Positions 55,731-64,000 of a stretch of 64,000 nucleotides of DNA are shown piece after piece. A program made the position numbers and the translations under genes. Source of the DNA: Planctomycetia bacterium (GTDB taxonomy: Bacteria; Planctomycetota; Brocadiia; Brocadiales; Brocadiaceae); NCBI GenBank assembly GCA_015075005.1, contig JABTVC010000001.1, positions 1,240,001 to 1,304,000 of the forward strand, read 5' to 3'. Within the stretch, counting starts at the first letter, position 1; each line of letters opens with the position of its first letter. Under the pieces are notes generated by a model that was given only the letters and a program-made list of their open reading frames with translations, was not told where the DNA came from and did no database searches.

Positions 55731-57185
55731 TTACCTCCAATTCTCCATAATTAAATTAGCAACACCCCAACCAGAAGAGACCACGGCACAAACTCCAGGA
55801 CCTGGTCTTGACCAATGGCCGGTCAAATACAGATTGCCAATTGGTGTCTTGGGTGAAAGCCTATTCTCCCATATTTGATCCGCAGTGACCGCCCAACCGT
55901 AGGCGGCACCATTTGTGTTCGACGTATAACGCTCCAATGTCTTCGAAGTAGCCGCATCTTTTACTTCAATATGATTTTTTATGTCAGGAACGTACTCTTC
56001 TAATCGATTTAGTGTCCTCTGCGTCATACTTTCTTTAAAAGATTTCCTACACGCATCATCGTTATGTTTCCCTTTCTTCGTATAAGCAACAACAGAAATT
56101 ATCTGTTTATTTGCTGGCGCAAGGGTAGGACATATCTTTGTCGGAACCGATACATACATCCACTCATCTTCCATAGAACTCACATCTGTAGCCGTATGAT
56201 AAAATCCTCTTTTTAATGTGCTTAAATCAATACCTTCACTCACACCCAGGTATAAAAGGAAAAAGGAACAACTTTCCTTCATCCCTTCAAGTATTTGAAG
56301 GAACGGCAAAGGTACTTTCCCCTGTAATAATTCAAAAAAAGTTCTCCGTGCATCAATATTTGAGACAATCAATTTTGATGGTATATCTCTGCCTTCTTCT
56401 ACTTTTACACCAATAGCGATTTTCCCATCACATAAGATTTGCTTTGCCGCCGATGATAGCATAACATGCCCGCCAAAATCAATGAATTTCTTAAAAATGG
56501 CGTTCGCAAACTCTTGAGTACCACCGGCGGGGAAAAAGGCACCGTCTTTGAGATAATTGATCATCATTTGGCACATGCCAATAGCAGAAGCCTGGGCAGG
56601 GGGGAGCCCTATGTAACCCCACTGACCGGAAAGTATCATCTTGAGCTCTTCATTTTTAAAAAAGGCATTCAGCATATCGCCATACGTCTGATCCTTATAT
56701 CTATCTATAATTTGGCTTTTCTCGTTGCTGAATGTAGCACGATAAAGTTTTATAAAATCCTGGAAGAAATCCTTTATTTTATTTCTTTCCAAAGGATAGC
56801 GACCCTGTAGCCGGACGATGTAATCGTCCAAATCGGCTGGAATTTCAATAGTAAAATGAGGGAAGATCAGGTGGTCCATGGGGTCGAGAGGATAAAAATC
56901 CATTTCTATTCCTAGTGTCTTAAAGCATCGACCGACAATACCCCATTTCCCACAACCCCCAATATGATGAACTGCCGCATCGAAGTTGAAACCTTTTCTC
57001 CTGAAAGAGGTGCAATAACCACCGGGAATAGAGTGTTGTTCAAGAATGAGTACCTTTTTCCCACTTTTGGCGAGAAAAGCAGCACAGACCAAACCAGCTA
57101 TACCTGCACCAATTACAATTACATCATAGCCAGGATACATACTATCCTTGCTTGTGGATTGAATACGGCGGTTGGAAGGCATCAT
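55731..57185 (-). CDS. CrtI/phytoene-desaturase-like FAD oxidoreductase
   Basis: 484 residues. The FAD motif DVIVIGAGIAGLVCAAFLAK (21-40), Glu49 of the ribose contact, PGGYCTSFRRKGFNFDAAVH, and a C-terminal FAD segment (NLYLTGHWSRPGPGVCAVVS) place it in the CrtI/CarC family of flavin desaturases, isomerases and saturases. No phytoene synthase or other carotenoid gene is near, while ACP and ketosynthase genes are. It probably introduces or rearranges double bonds in an acyl chain, which is inference. Starts 3 bp after the KS-beta stop. Confidence 0.88.
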   Translation of the reverse strand: MMPSNRRIQSTSKDSMYPGYDVIVIGAGIAGLVCAAFLAKSGKKVLILEQHSIPGGYCTSFRRKGFNFDAAVHHIGGCGKWGIVGRCFKTLGIEMDFYPLDPMDHLIFPHFTIEIPADLDDYIVRLQGRYPLERNKIKDFFQDFIKLYRATFSNEKSQIIDRYKDQTYGDMLNAFFKNEELKMILSGQWGYIGLPPAQASAIGMCQMMINYLKDGAFFPAGGTQEFANAIFKKFIDFGGHVMLSSAAKQILCDGKIAIGVKVEEGRDIPSKLIVSNIDARRTFFELLQGKVPLPFLQILEGMKESCSFFLLYLGVSEGIDLSTLKRGFYHTATDVSSMEDEWMYVSVPTKICPTLAPANKQIISVVAYTKKGKHNDDACRKSFKESMTQRTLNRLEEYVPDIKNHIEVKDAATSKTLERYTSNTNGAAYGWAVTADQIWENRLSPKTPIGNLYLTGHWSRPGPGVCAVVSSGWGVANLIMENWR

Positions 57186-57188
57186 GAA

Positions 57189-58430
57189 TTACTGCTTGTA
57201 TTTGGAAATAATTAGGGATGAATTGTTTCCCAACCGCGAGAAGGTATTGATCAGGACATTTTTAACAGGTAAGACCCTTGCGATATTGGCAACACAGTCT
57301 AAATCACACTCAGGGTCGTACTCCTTATAATTAATTGTGGGGGGAATTGTGTGGGTGTTTATGGACATCGAAGCAGCAATTGTTTGCATCGCACCTGAAG
57401 CATCATAGCATTCACCAGTCATGGATTTCATGGCGGTTACGGGAATAAGATTCGCCCTCATACCAAAGACCTCTTTAATAACTCTGGTTTCCCTTGCGTC
57501 ACCATAGACACCAGAATATGCATTGGCAGATATATAAGAAATATCACTCAGGGTAAGATTAGCATCGTTGATTGCACCCACGATAGCTCTTTTACCACCA
57601 TCTATCTGATAACCATTGGTTGTGACCATTTTTGGATCAAATGCGGTTCCGTAACCCTTGATCTCTGCATAAATATGGGCATTTCTCCTGATAGCATCCT
57701 CCAGGGTTTCGAGGATAACCAGCGCCGCGGCCTCACCAATGACCATCCCGTTACGCCTTTTATCAAACGGCGCGCAAATTTCCAAAGTGCCATCTTTACT
57801 TCCTGATAATATTTTGGAATTATGTGCACCCCAAAATATGTCATGCGTTAATCCGTGCACGCCCCCGGCCACAACAGCCTTTACGCGACCCATTCGAAGG
57901 AAATCAGAGGCATAAATAATGGCGTCGACACTGCTGGTAACACCATTTGATATCGTAGTATTTAGTCCGGTAGCCTTACAAAAAATGGATGCGCGGCTTG
58001 CAGGCGCATTCAACACGGTATTTGGGAAATCCATAGGATTTACATAATTAGCACCTTCACGTAATGACTGAAAATCAAAGGAACTGATACTATCAATGCT
58101 TCCATACGTAGAGCCTATAACTATACCTAATTCATCACCACTGTAAGTATTGTTTTCCAGGTTAGCATCTTTGATGGCCAGAACTGTTGCTGAAGATGCG
58201 AGGAGAGAGGTTCTATCGATATGGCGGATCCCTTTTTGTCCAAGATAGACCTTTGCGTCAAAATCAGGAATCTCACCGGCATGTTTACTGCTATATTTAC
58301 TTACATCAAATAAAGTAACAGGCTTAATACCCGATACACCATTAATTAAATTATTCCAAAAAACTTCCTTACTACTTCCAATGGAGGAAATAACCGAAAC
58401 ACCCGTAATGACAATCCGCGTTTTTTCCAT
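57189..58430 (-). CDS. Ketosynthase-like protein without catalytic residues (KS-beta / chain-length-factor type)
   Basis: 413 residues from the ATG at 58430 (GAGG six bases upstream). The overall FabF fold is clear: MEKTRIVITGVSVISSIGSS, PFDKRRNGMVIGEAAALVIL, TIPPTINYKEYDPECDLDCV. All three catalytic positions have changed. The nucleophile segment reads TTISNGVTSS (Gly163 where FabF has Cys), SAHGTGT is SANAYSG (Asn303 for His), and KSMxGH is KSMTGE (Glu340 for His); only Lys335 remains. This is the pattern of a chain-length factor, the inactive partner of a type II ketosynthase. It follows the active KS after 55 bp. Confidence 0.9.
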   Translation of the reverse strand: MEKTRIVITGVSVISSIGSSKEVFWNNLINGVSGIKPVTLFDVSKYSSKHAGEIPDFDAKVYLGQKGIRHIDRTSLLASSATVLAIKDANLENNTYSGDELGIVIGSTYGSIDSISSFDFQSLREGANYVNPMDFPNTVLNAPASRASIFCKATGLNTTISNGVTSSVDAIIYASDFLRMGRVKAVVAGGVHGLTHDIFWGAHNSKILSGSKDGTLEICAPFDKRRNGMVIGEAAALVILETLEDAIRRNAHIYAEIKGYGTAFDPKMVTTNGYQIDGGKRAIVGAINDANLTLSDISYISANAYSGVYGDARETRVIKEVFGMRANLIPVTAMKSMTGECYDASGAMQTIAASMSINTHTIPPTINYKEYDPECDLDCVANIARVLPVKNVLINTFSRLGNNSSLIISKYKQ

Positions 58431-58485
58431 CATAAACCTCATCTATAAAATATTAGTTCACTGGCAATTGCCAAACCAGGAAGTT

Positions 58486-59706
58486 TTAGCGTGTGAACTT
58501 TTTTACAACCAGACAGCTGTTGTTACCACCAAAGGCATGCGCATTATTCAATGCAATATTTACCTGCTGTTTTCTCATAACATTCGGTACATAATCCAGA
58601 TCACATTCCGGATCCGGGGTTTCATAATTAATCGTGGGAGGGATAATATCGTTTTGAACTACTAAGGCGCAGGTAATAGCTTCTATGGCACTGGCAGCAC
58701 CCATAGTATGGCCAATCATCGATTTTATTGAACTAATTGCAAGGTGCTCTGGTTTATCCCCAAACACCTTTTTCATAGAGATCGTTTCTGCTTTGTCATT
58801 AGCGGGGGTGCCTGTTCCGTGAGCGCTGATGTACTGGACATCTTCTGGTTTCAAATTTGCGTTTTTCAGGGCCTTTTTCATCGCGGATACAACACCTTCT
58901 CCGTCGGGATGGGGGATGGTAATATGGTAAGCATCACAACTAAGACCGTAGCCAATAATTTCAGCATAGATTTGTGCATTTCTCTCCACTGCGTGATCGA
59001 GTGACTCCAAAAGAAGCATGCCCGCACCTTCACCCACCATCATACCTTTCCTGTTTTTATCAAAAGGCTGACATATTTCAGGAGCAATGGCACCGAGCCT
59101 TGCAAAACCCGTATAAGCAACTTTTGAGAAAGGATCAGAGCCACCGGCCATCATCATGTCAACTCGCCCGAACTTAATTAAATCATACGCATATCCGATT
59201 GCATAATTACCAGCAGCGCAGGCGGTAGGAATAATAGTGTTAGGACCTTTAAAACCAAACTCAATGGCAACATTTGCTGGAATATTATTGCATGGATGCA
59301 TTAAAAACAAATCGGGGTCTACCTTATCCTCGCCATTTTTATACCGAATATAATTAACTTTTTCCAGGATTTGTATTTCACCTGCAGTCGTCCCAACAGA
59401 AACCCCAATCCTCTCTAAATCAACGTTATCCAGAATAAGCCCGGCATCGTTTAAGGCAAGCTTTGTGGCTGCAATGGCAAACTGCGAAGCCTTACCAATC
59501 TTTTTAAGGGCGCCGCTTTTTATATAATCCGCATAACTGAAGTTTTTTACCTCACATCCTTTATGAACCTTATATCCGGAAGTATCAATGCACGATACTT
59601 CTTCTACGCCAGATACCCCGGCAATGAGCGCATTCCAGAACACATCCTTGCCCGACCCGATAGGGGTGATCATGCCCACTCCTGATATAACTACACGTTT
59701 ATTCAT
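58486..59706 (-). CDS. fabF: Active beta-ketoacyl-ACP synthase (KS-alpha, FabF-like)
   Basis: 406 residues, intact Fab[26 protein letters not shown], catalytic Cys163 in TACAAG, His296 in [14 protein letters not shown], Lys328 and His333 in [10 protein letters not shown], and the C-terminal [15 protein letters not shown]. It condenses malonyl-ACP with an acyl chain. Paired with an inactive copy downstream, so it probably works as a KS-alpha/KS-beta heterodimer. No clear ribosome site precedes the ATG, so translation may be coupled to fabZ, whose stop is 10 bp upstream. Confidence 0.93.
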   Translation of the reverse strand: MNKRVVISGVGMITPIGSGKDVFWNALIAGVSGVEEVSCIDTSGYKVHKGCEVKNFSYADYIKSGALKKIGKASQFAIAATKLALNDAGLILDNVDLERIGVSVGTTAGEIQILEKVNYIRYKNGEDKVDPDLFLMHPCNNIPANVAIEFGFKGPNTIIPTACAAGNYAIGYAYDLIKFGRVDMMMAGGSDPFSKVAYTGFARLGAIAPEICQPFDKNRKGMMVGEGAGMLLLESLDHAVERNAQIYAEIIGYGLSCDAYHITIPHPDGEGVVSAMKKALKNANLKPEDVQYISAHGTGTPANDKAETISMKKVFGDKPEHLAISSIKSMIGHTMGAASAIEAITCALVVQNDIIPPTINYETPDPECDLDYVPNVMRKQQVNIALNNAHAFGGNNSCLVVKKFTR

Positions 59707-59716
59707 AGGTATTATT

Positions 59717-60174
59717 TTATCGGCTAGATACTAACGTACTTTTATCTGCAATTCCAAAAGTCAAGGTTGCCTTAGCAACTGCTTTTTCATCAACCTTTAC
59801 CAAAGCCTGAACAATTGCTCCCCTCGATACGATCTTATCCACGGTTATTTCAACGAAGAGTTGATCGCCGGGAAAAACGGGTTTTGTAAATCGTGCATTA
59901 TTAACTGTTGCCAGCAGAAAAACCTCATCCCTTTCTTTTTGGCAGGGAGGCTTTTTTTAAACAGGATGATCGAAGCTTGTGCCATTGCCTCAATAATCAG
60001 CACACCAGGCATGATGGCAAAATCGGGGAAATGTCCAACAAATACTGGCTCGTTGCCAGAGACATTTTTTACGCAGACAATTCTTTTTCCCTCTTCAAAC
60101 TCAACAACTTTATCTATAAACAAAAAAGGATATTTTTGAGGGAGAAGAGATCTGATTTCCTCGAAAAACATCAT
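59717..60174 (-). pseudogene. fabZ: FabZ 3-hydroxyacyl-ACP dehydratase of the lipid cluster, single frameshift
   Basis: 152 residues once one G is restored. The first frame has [20 protein letters not shown], catalytic His48 in [20 protein letters not shown] and Glu62. It then breaks in a G-run (CCC 59939-59941 on the plus strand, where four are expected). With four, [20 protein letters not shown] and [20 protein letters not shown] follow and the frame stops at 59717. It dehydrates the beta-hydroxyacyl-ACP. The rest of the operon is intact and the indel is in a homopolymer, so an assembly error is the likelier cause. Confidence 0.9.
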
Positions 60175-60217
60175 TTTATATAGTCCGCCATCTTATTAAA
60201 TACACACGTGTTACTCA

Positions 60218-60487
60218 TTACGATGAAAGTTTTCCGCTTTCTGATAAAACAGACCTTGTTAAGCCAATTGTGGCACTCAGGGATGTAATATCAACGAGTT
60301 TTTCTTCGGGAATTTGTACCTTAAATTTCTTTTCAATAAGTGCAAGAATTTCAAGGGCTAAAAGAGAATCTATTTCAAGATCTTTAAAGAAATCTGCATC
60401 TCTTTTATCCCAAATTTCTTTTTCATCTAATTCTGTAACCTCAGCAACAATGGCAGTTACACCTTTCTCAATTTCTTCAACGTTCAA
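60218..60487 (-). CDS. Acyl carrier protein dedicated to the lipid cluster
   Basis: 89 residues from a TTG start at 60487, which is supported by a strong GGAGGAGGAG just upstream; no in-frame ATG or GTG serves. The phosphopantetheine site is Ser41 in LEIDSLLALEILALIE (variant DSL instead of DSLD/DSLM). A long acidic helix and the C-terminal Ile/Ser-rich tail are normal for ACP. First gene of the operon; it should carry the chain between KS, FabZ and the later enzymes. Confidence 0.92.
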   Translation of the reverse strand: MNVEEIEKGVTAIVAEVTELDEKEIWDKRDADFFKDLEIDSLLALEILALIEKKFKVQIPEEKLVDITSLSATIGLTRSVLSESGKLSS

Positions 60488-60554
60488 AGTTCTCCTCCTC
60501 CAAAATAGACTGCGCTAACCATTATCAACAATGACAACCTAAACTTAGCGAAAC

Positions 60555-60583
60555 ATGGTAGCAGACATGGTTTATGTTGTCAA
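60555..60583 (-). promoter_or_regulatory. Sigma-70-type promoter of the lipid cluster
   Basis: On the minus strand: TTGACA (60578-60583), 17-base spacer, TACCAT (60555-60560). The -35 is a perfect consensus and the -10 matches four of six. It lies 68-96 bp before the TTG start of the ACP gene, on the correct strand. Confidence 0.55.
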
Positions 60584-60776
60584 TAATATTCTTTTGCTAA
60601 CTATGGTCATTGCAAATATCGATACCCATTTATCGCAATTCTGGAAAAATTATTCTGGAAAACAGATTTGTAGGCAACATTTAGTACGTCTGATAATATA
60701 TATTATGTTACAATCCAAAGGCACTTCCCTAAAACCTTGTTTATGTTTACGTTTTATCATGACATAACGAACCCCC

Positions 60777-61388
60777 CTATTTTGCCCTTCTCAATCCCCT
60801 TTTTTCTTCTCGTAACTCTTGTCGTCTATAACGGGATAATTCTCTTAACGCCTTATAAAGTTGATTTACCAACATCGTTTCGTATTTAGATAATTCCACA
60901 ATTCTGTTTTTGTTTTCAATTACTTTTAAGGCCTTTAATTGTGATAGTTCTTTGCTGCTCCTTTTTCTCGTTCTAAAAAACCCTTGATCGTACTCCTGGA
61001 TACAAGACCTATCATGCTCCATTACCTGGCTTTCAACTTTCAAACATCGTTTCAATCGCCAGACACTTGAAACAATGTGGTCAACGATAAGCAATTCAAC
61101 CTCATCCGATGGTTTTAGCTGTTTAGTAAGCCGATTTCTAATTTCATCAAGATCAGACTGTCTTTCTCCATCTATTAATATTTCATTGCTAAAAACATGT
61201 TGTTTCTCAGCATTTTCCAGAGATTTCGAAGATTCCGATGGTGCCTTACCTTCTGCATTCTCTGTCTTTGGGAAGTTTGCTATCCCGGCTGATTCAACGA
61301 TGGTTTCCATTATTTTGTCTACTTTATCTTGGGTAGAAGACTCTCTGCCTTTTCCTCGGAAAACATCTCCCTTTAAGATCGTCGACAT
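60777..61388 (-). CDS. Hypothetical protein of a planctomycete-abundant type
   Basis: 203 residues from the ATG at 61388, preceded by AAGGAGG. The C-terminal half (EVELLIVDHIVSSVWRLKRC, then ELSKYETMLVNQLYKALREL with an Arg/Glu-rich tail) resembles the many planctomycete hypotheticals with a VERIVxxxWRLxR core and a YETxLxRQLYRALxEL segment. The N-terminal half is Ser/Glu/Lys-rich and low in structure. Function unknown. It lies upstream of the lipid cluster on the same strand, with a promoter region between. Confidence 0.65.
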   Translation of the reverse strand: MSTILKGDVFRGKGRESSTQDKVDKIMETIVESAGIANFPKTENAEGKAPSESSKSLENAEKQHVFSNEILIDGERQSDLDEIRNRLTKQLKPSDEVELLIVDHIVSSVWRLKRCLKVESQVMEHDRSCIQEYDQGFFRTRKRSSKELSQLKALKVIENKNRIVELSKYETMLVNQLYKALRELSRYRRQELREEKRGLRRAK

Positions 61389-61647
61389 TGCTCCTCCTTT
61401 CAAATCCCTAAAATACTCGATTACCTGCGCAGAATACTATCTCATAATCAATGAGACTATTCAATAAAATATTTTAGATGTTTGTTTAATTGTTGCCTCA
61501 TAACCGTTCCGTAGGTATGTTAAAACTACTCAATATACCGTAATTATGTTGTATGTAAATATAAATAACGCTTGAGATATAGGTATTATCGAATAAAATT
61601 AATGAACAGGTATTTTGTACCGTTTTTAACTTTTGTAAACACGTGAG

Positions 61648-62283
61648 ATGAAGATTAACGAAATATTTAAGAGTATTCAAGGGGAAACGTCTTATGCAGG
61701 CTTGCCTTGCACATTTATACGTATAACGGGCTGCAATTTACGGTGCAATTATTGCGATACCATGTATGCCTATGAAGACGGGACGGAAATGACGATCAAT
61801 GGAATTGCCGAAATTACCGATACCTTCAAATCCAAGGTTGTTTGTATAACGGGCGGGGAACCTCTAACGAATAAAGATACACCATCATTAATCAAAGGTC
61901 TGTTGGAAAGAAATTATATTGTATTAGTTGAAACAAATGGTAGCCATGATATCCGCAAGATACCACAAAAAGCGATCAAAATTATGGATATCAAGTGTCC
62001 GGACAGTAACATGAGTCATTTGATGCATTGGGAGAATATCAACTATTTGACAAAATCAGACGAAATAAAATTCGTTTTAAGTTCACGAAAAGATTATGAC
62101 TGGGCAAAAGAGGTTATAAATAAGTATCAGTTGCCTGAGGTTGCCACGATATTGCTAGGTACCGTTTTTGGCACAATCTCTCCGAGATCGGTTGTCCAAT
62201 GGATTTTGGAGGATAATCTCGATGTGCGCTTTCAACTACAGCTCCACAAATATATCTGGGAACCACAAACTCGGGGTGTTTAA
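61648..62283 (+). CDS. queE: 7-carboxy-7-deazaguanine synthase
   Basis: 211 residues, radical SAM. MKINEIFKSIQGETSYAGLP, the Cys triad in CNLRCNYCDT, VVCITGGEPLTNKD and LVETNGSHDI are the hallmarks. It converts 6-carboxytetrahydropterin to 7-carboxy-7-deazaguanine in queuosine synthesis. queC follows after 4 bp, so the two form an operon. Confidence 0.94.
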   Translation: MKINEIFKSIQGETSYAGLPCTFIRITGCNLRCNYCDTMYAYEDGTEMTINGIAEITDTFKSKVVCITGGEPLTNKDTPSLIKGLLERNYIVLVETNGSHDIRKIPQKAIKIMDIKCPDSNMSHLMHWENINYLTKSDEIKFVLSSRKDYDWAKEVINKYQLPEVATILLGTVFGTISPRSVVQWILEDNLDVRFQLQLHKYIWEPQTRGV

Positions 62284-62287
62284 TAAA

Positions 62288-62959
62288 GTGAAGGATATTG
62301 CTATTGTACTCGTTAGTGGTGGTATGGACAGTTGCGTAACCGCTGGTATTGCTAACGCACAATACCAGCTTGCGATGTTACACGTTAATTACGGCCAGCG
62401 TACAGAAGTAAGGGAGCTTAAAGCATTCCATGATATTGCCACATACTACAATGTTCCTAACGACAGAATACTTATATCTCATATTGACTATCTAAGCAAG
62501 ATTGGAGGATCAAGTTTAACTGACCAGCGCATAGATGTTCAATGTGCGCAGTTCCACAGCAAAGAGATTCCCACATCGTATGTCCCTTTCAGAAACACAC
62601 TCTTTTTAACAATTGCCGTTGCATGGGGTGAAGTTATTGGGGCAAAAAAGATATTTATCGGTGCGGTAGAACAAGACAACCCTGGCTATCCTGATTGTAA
62701 ACCCATATATTATGAAATCTTTAATAAGCTGATCGACATAGGAACAAGGCCTACCACCCATATAGAGGTAGAAACACCGCTTATACGTAAGACGAAATCG
62801 GAGATTGTAACAATAGGTGTTTCTTTGAAAGTTCCACTCCATCTCAGCTGGTCTTGCTACAAGAATACTGAAAAGGCCTGCGGACTGTGCCACAGCTGCT
62901 TCTTGCGATTAAAAGCCTTTAAAGAATCTGGTATTAAAGATCCGATCCCCTATGCCTAA
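62288..62959 (+). CDS. queC: 7-cyano-7-deazaguanine synthase
   Basis: 223 residues from the GTG at 62288. The longer frame to 62168 runs over queE and is not used. KDIAIVLVSGGMDSCVTAGI has the PP-loop, YVPFRNTLFLTIAVAWGEVI and GAVEQDNPGYPDCKPIYYEI bind substrate, and the zinc site is the Cys set SCYKNTEKACGLCHSC. It turns the carboxylate into the nitrile preQ0 with ATP and ammonia. Ends overlapping the convergent EpsI-type gene by 4 bp. Confidence 0.94.
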   Translation: MKDIAIVLVSGGMDSCVTAGIANAQYQLAMLHVNYGQRTEVRELKAFHDIATYYNVPNDRILISHIDYLSKIGGSSLTDQRIDVQCAQFHSKEIPTSYVPFRNTLFLTIAVAWGEVIGAKKIFIGAVEQDNPGYPDCKPIYYEIFNKLIDIGTRPTTHIEVETPLIRKTKSEIVTIGVSLKVPLHLSWSCYKNTEKACGLCHSCFLRLKAFKESGIKDPIPYA

Positions 62960-63627
62960 TTCAGAGACAAACCAGGAACTATTTTTGGATTTCCAAAAAC
63001 ATACCCTGCCTGATCAGGCGGGATTACTTGACCAAGATCTGAGATAAACTCTTTCGCCAATCTCAAAGCATCCTCAATACTATCTTCTTGGGTAGGTATA
63101 GCAAGTCGGATCATGAGACCTGCCACTTTTTTATTATTCAATGAGAACCATAAGTGTTTTATTTTCTGCCCTGTCCAATCAACGATATTTTTATCAAGAC
63201 AAATCCAATAAATTATTAAAAAACCTTCGTCGTCCTTTTCAGCATAAAGACTCTCTGCTCGAAAGGTACGATTCAACACATGCACTTCAAGGTCATTTAA
63301 TTCTTCTACTTTATAGCCAGAACTACTAGCACATACCTTTGGGTGGTGAAAATTGCCCGCATCCAGTACAAGCAAAAAAAGGTTTCTCTCCTCCATGTTG
63401 ACATATTCACGATCCATAGCCTGGCTAACAAAATTATATGCATCATCTTCTGGAATCCATTCTTGATCCACATCCTTTCCCCGCCATCCGTTAATTTCTA
63501 ACGGTATTTTTAATTCAGAAAGTATATTCAGGCCTTCATATTTGTTTGCCTTTGAAAAGCCAAAGCAACAAATAATAACGGACAACAACAAGGCAATAAC
63601 TATACAACCCTTCTTATTGATATTCAT
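62956..63627 (-). CDS. EpsI-family exosortase-associated protein
   Basis: 223 residues from the ATG at 63627, which overlaps the exosortase stop (ATGA); an ATG at 63636 is possible. One N-terminal membrane helix (CIVIALLLSVIICCFGFSK) then a soluble domain with IPLEINGWRGKD, VLDAGNFHHPKVCASSSGYK (conserved His and Cys) and IYWICLDKNIVDW, matching EpsI (PF11984). EpsI domains accompany exosortases in exopolysaccharide-linked protein export. Role outside the cytoplasmic membrane. Confidence 0.85.
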   Translation of the reverse strand: MNINKKGCIVIALLLSVIICCFGFSKANKYEGLNILSELKIPLEINGWRGKDVDQEWIPEDDAYNFVSQAMDREYVNMEERNLFLLVLDAGNFHHPKVCASSSGYKVEELNDLEVHVLNRTFRAESLYAEKDDEGFLIIYWICLDKNIVDWTGQKIKHLWFSLNNKKVAGLMIRLAIPTQEDSIEDALRLAKEFISDLGQVIPPDQAGYVFGNPKIVPGLSLN

Positions 63628-64000
63628 CTTACACATCTTTCAAGTGTATATTCCAAACCAATTAATCCTAGAATGATAAACACAAATATTACAATCCCGC
63701 TAAAATTATGAAAAAATCCCTGTCCGGCTTCTTCACCAAAATAATACGTAATAAGGCATAAGCTTATAATACGGACAAGATTACCTAACACCGCGAGAGG
63801 AATGATAGAAGAGACGAGTATACCCTTTCTGGAAAAACTACCTTTGCTTATATATACATAAACCAAAGACAAGGAAAGCATGGTAACTATAGAGCGAAAC
63901 CCACTGCACGGTTGTCCCATAAACAATTCGCTCTCGCCGATGGTTAATAAAAGTCCTTCCCTTGTGATCGGATAATGAAAAAGCTTCAGTATTATTTCTG
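63624..64000 (-). CDS. xrt: Exosortase, C-terminal part (gene runs off the window)
   Basis: About 124 residues are visible; the frame is open to the right edge. The three proposed catalytic residues are present: Cys in GQPCSGFRS, Arg in LGNLVRIISL, and His in FFHNFSGIVIF, each within or next to membrane helices. Exosortases sort proteins with PEP-CTERM-like tails, a system common in planctomycetes and other biofilm formers. Coupled to the EpsI gene by a 4-bp overlap. Confidence 0.88.
   Translation of the reverse strand, partial: EIILKLFHYPITREGLLLTIGESELFMGQPCSGFRSIVTMLSLSLVYVYISKGSFSRKGILVSSIIPLAVLGNLVRIISLCLITYYFGEEAGQGFFHNFSGIVIFVFIILGLIGLEYTLERCVR

Noticed and set aside
55731..57185. Carotenoid biosynthesis
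   Set aside because: The FAD protein is CrtI-like, but no phytoene synthase, cyclase or isoprenoid gene is near. Context is fatty-acid type.
1..64000. CRISPR array, tRNA or rRNA genes
   Set aside because: No regularly spaced direct repeats and no recognisable tRNA or rRNA sequences were found by eye; a covariance-model scan would be needed to exclude a tRNA.

Overview
The window looks like a chromosomal piece of an anammox planctomycete (Brocadiales such as Brocadia, Jettenia or Kuenenia). This is inferred from the gene set, not from a marker gene. The main evidence is a fatty-acid/FAD/radical-SAM cluster of the type proposed for ladderane lipid synthesis, together with an exosortase/EpsI pair, a group 3b [NiFe] hydrogenase operon and a large metal-efflux locus. 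No rRNA, tRNA or CRISPR array was seen.

Layout. 1-6.3 kb: end of a DUF4197 gene, a ThiF/MoeB-type adenylyltransferase, an unknown Cys-containing protein, a broken NifU-domain gene, a DUF1858 redox protein, a CcsA/HemX-type membrane protein with hemA, and a PAS-GGDEF protein. 6.3-23.4 kb: an accessory region full of wreckage. It holds palindromic repeats, a GC-rich decayed BREX/Pgl-like defence locus (BrxC-like ATPase, PglZ fragment, broken DUF1156 methylase, helicase remnant) that carries an intact MntA/HepT pair, an ISL3 transposase wreck, a SNF2 helicase with a SWIM protein, decayed toxin-antitoxin genes, and integrase and RAYT remnants. 23.5-33.8 kb: a leftward operon for a group 3b hydrogenase (beta, cNMP-binding, gamma, delta, alpha, protease) followed by hypA, F, C, D, E. 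The alpha subunit and hypD are frameshifted as given.

34-46.6 kb: heavy-metal and cation transport. BlaI/BlaR1-type regulators, with a palindromic operator lying inside the promoter, precede a TolC-family protein, a P2A cation ATPase, a CusB-like fusion protein with six metal-binding repeats and a CusA-like pump. A GIY-YIG nuclease element bounded by nested inverted repeats sits between cusB and cusA. 46.8-54 kb: galE, rplM-rpsI, a Cys-rich exported peptide, a FabZ-type dehydratase, a HAD phosphatase, an alpha-glucan phosphorylase, and a dihydrolipoyl dehydrogenase whose start codon is missing.

54.2-60.5 kb is the most interesting part: a leftward operon, promoter to terminator, of ACP, FabZ, an active ketosynthase (KS), a second ketosynthase that has lost all three catalytic residues (like the chain-length factor of type II polyketide systems), a CrtI-type FAD protein and a radical SAM protein. 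The likely reading is that a KS/chain-length-factor pair builds an unusual acyl chain on a dedicated ACP, and the FAD and radical SAM enzymes then desaturate or cyclise it. 60.8-64 kb: a planctomycete hypothetical, queE-queC, and EpsI plus a partial exosortase.

Several otherwise well-conserved genes carry single-base indels, often in short homopolymers (nifU, SNF2, hydrogenase alpha, fabZ). Consensus errors should be excluded before these are called pseudogenes.
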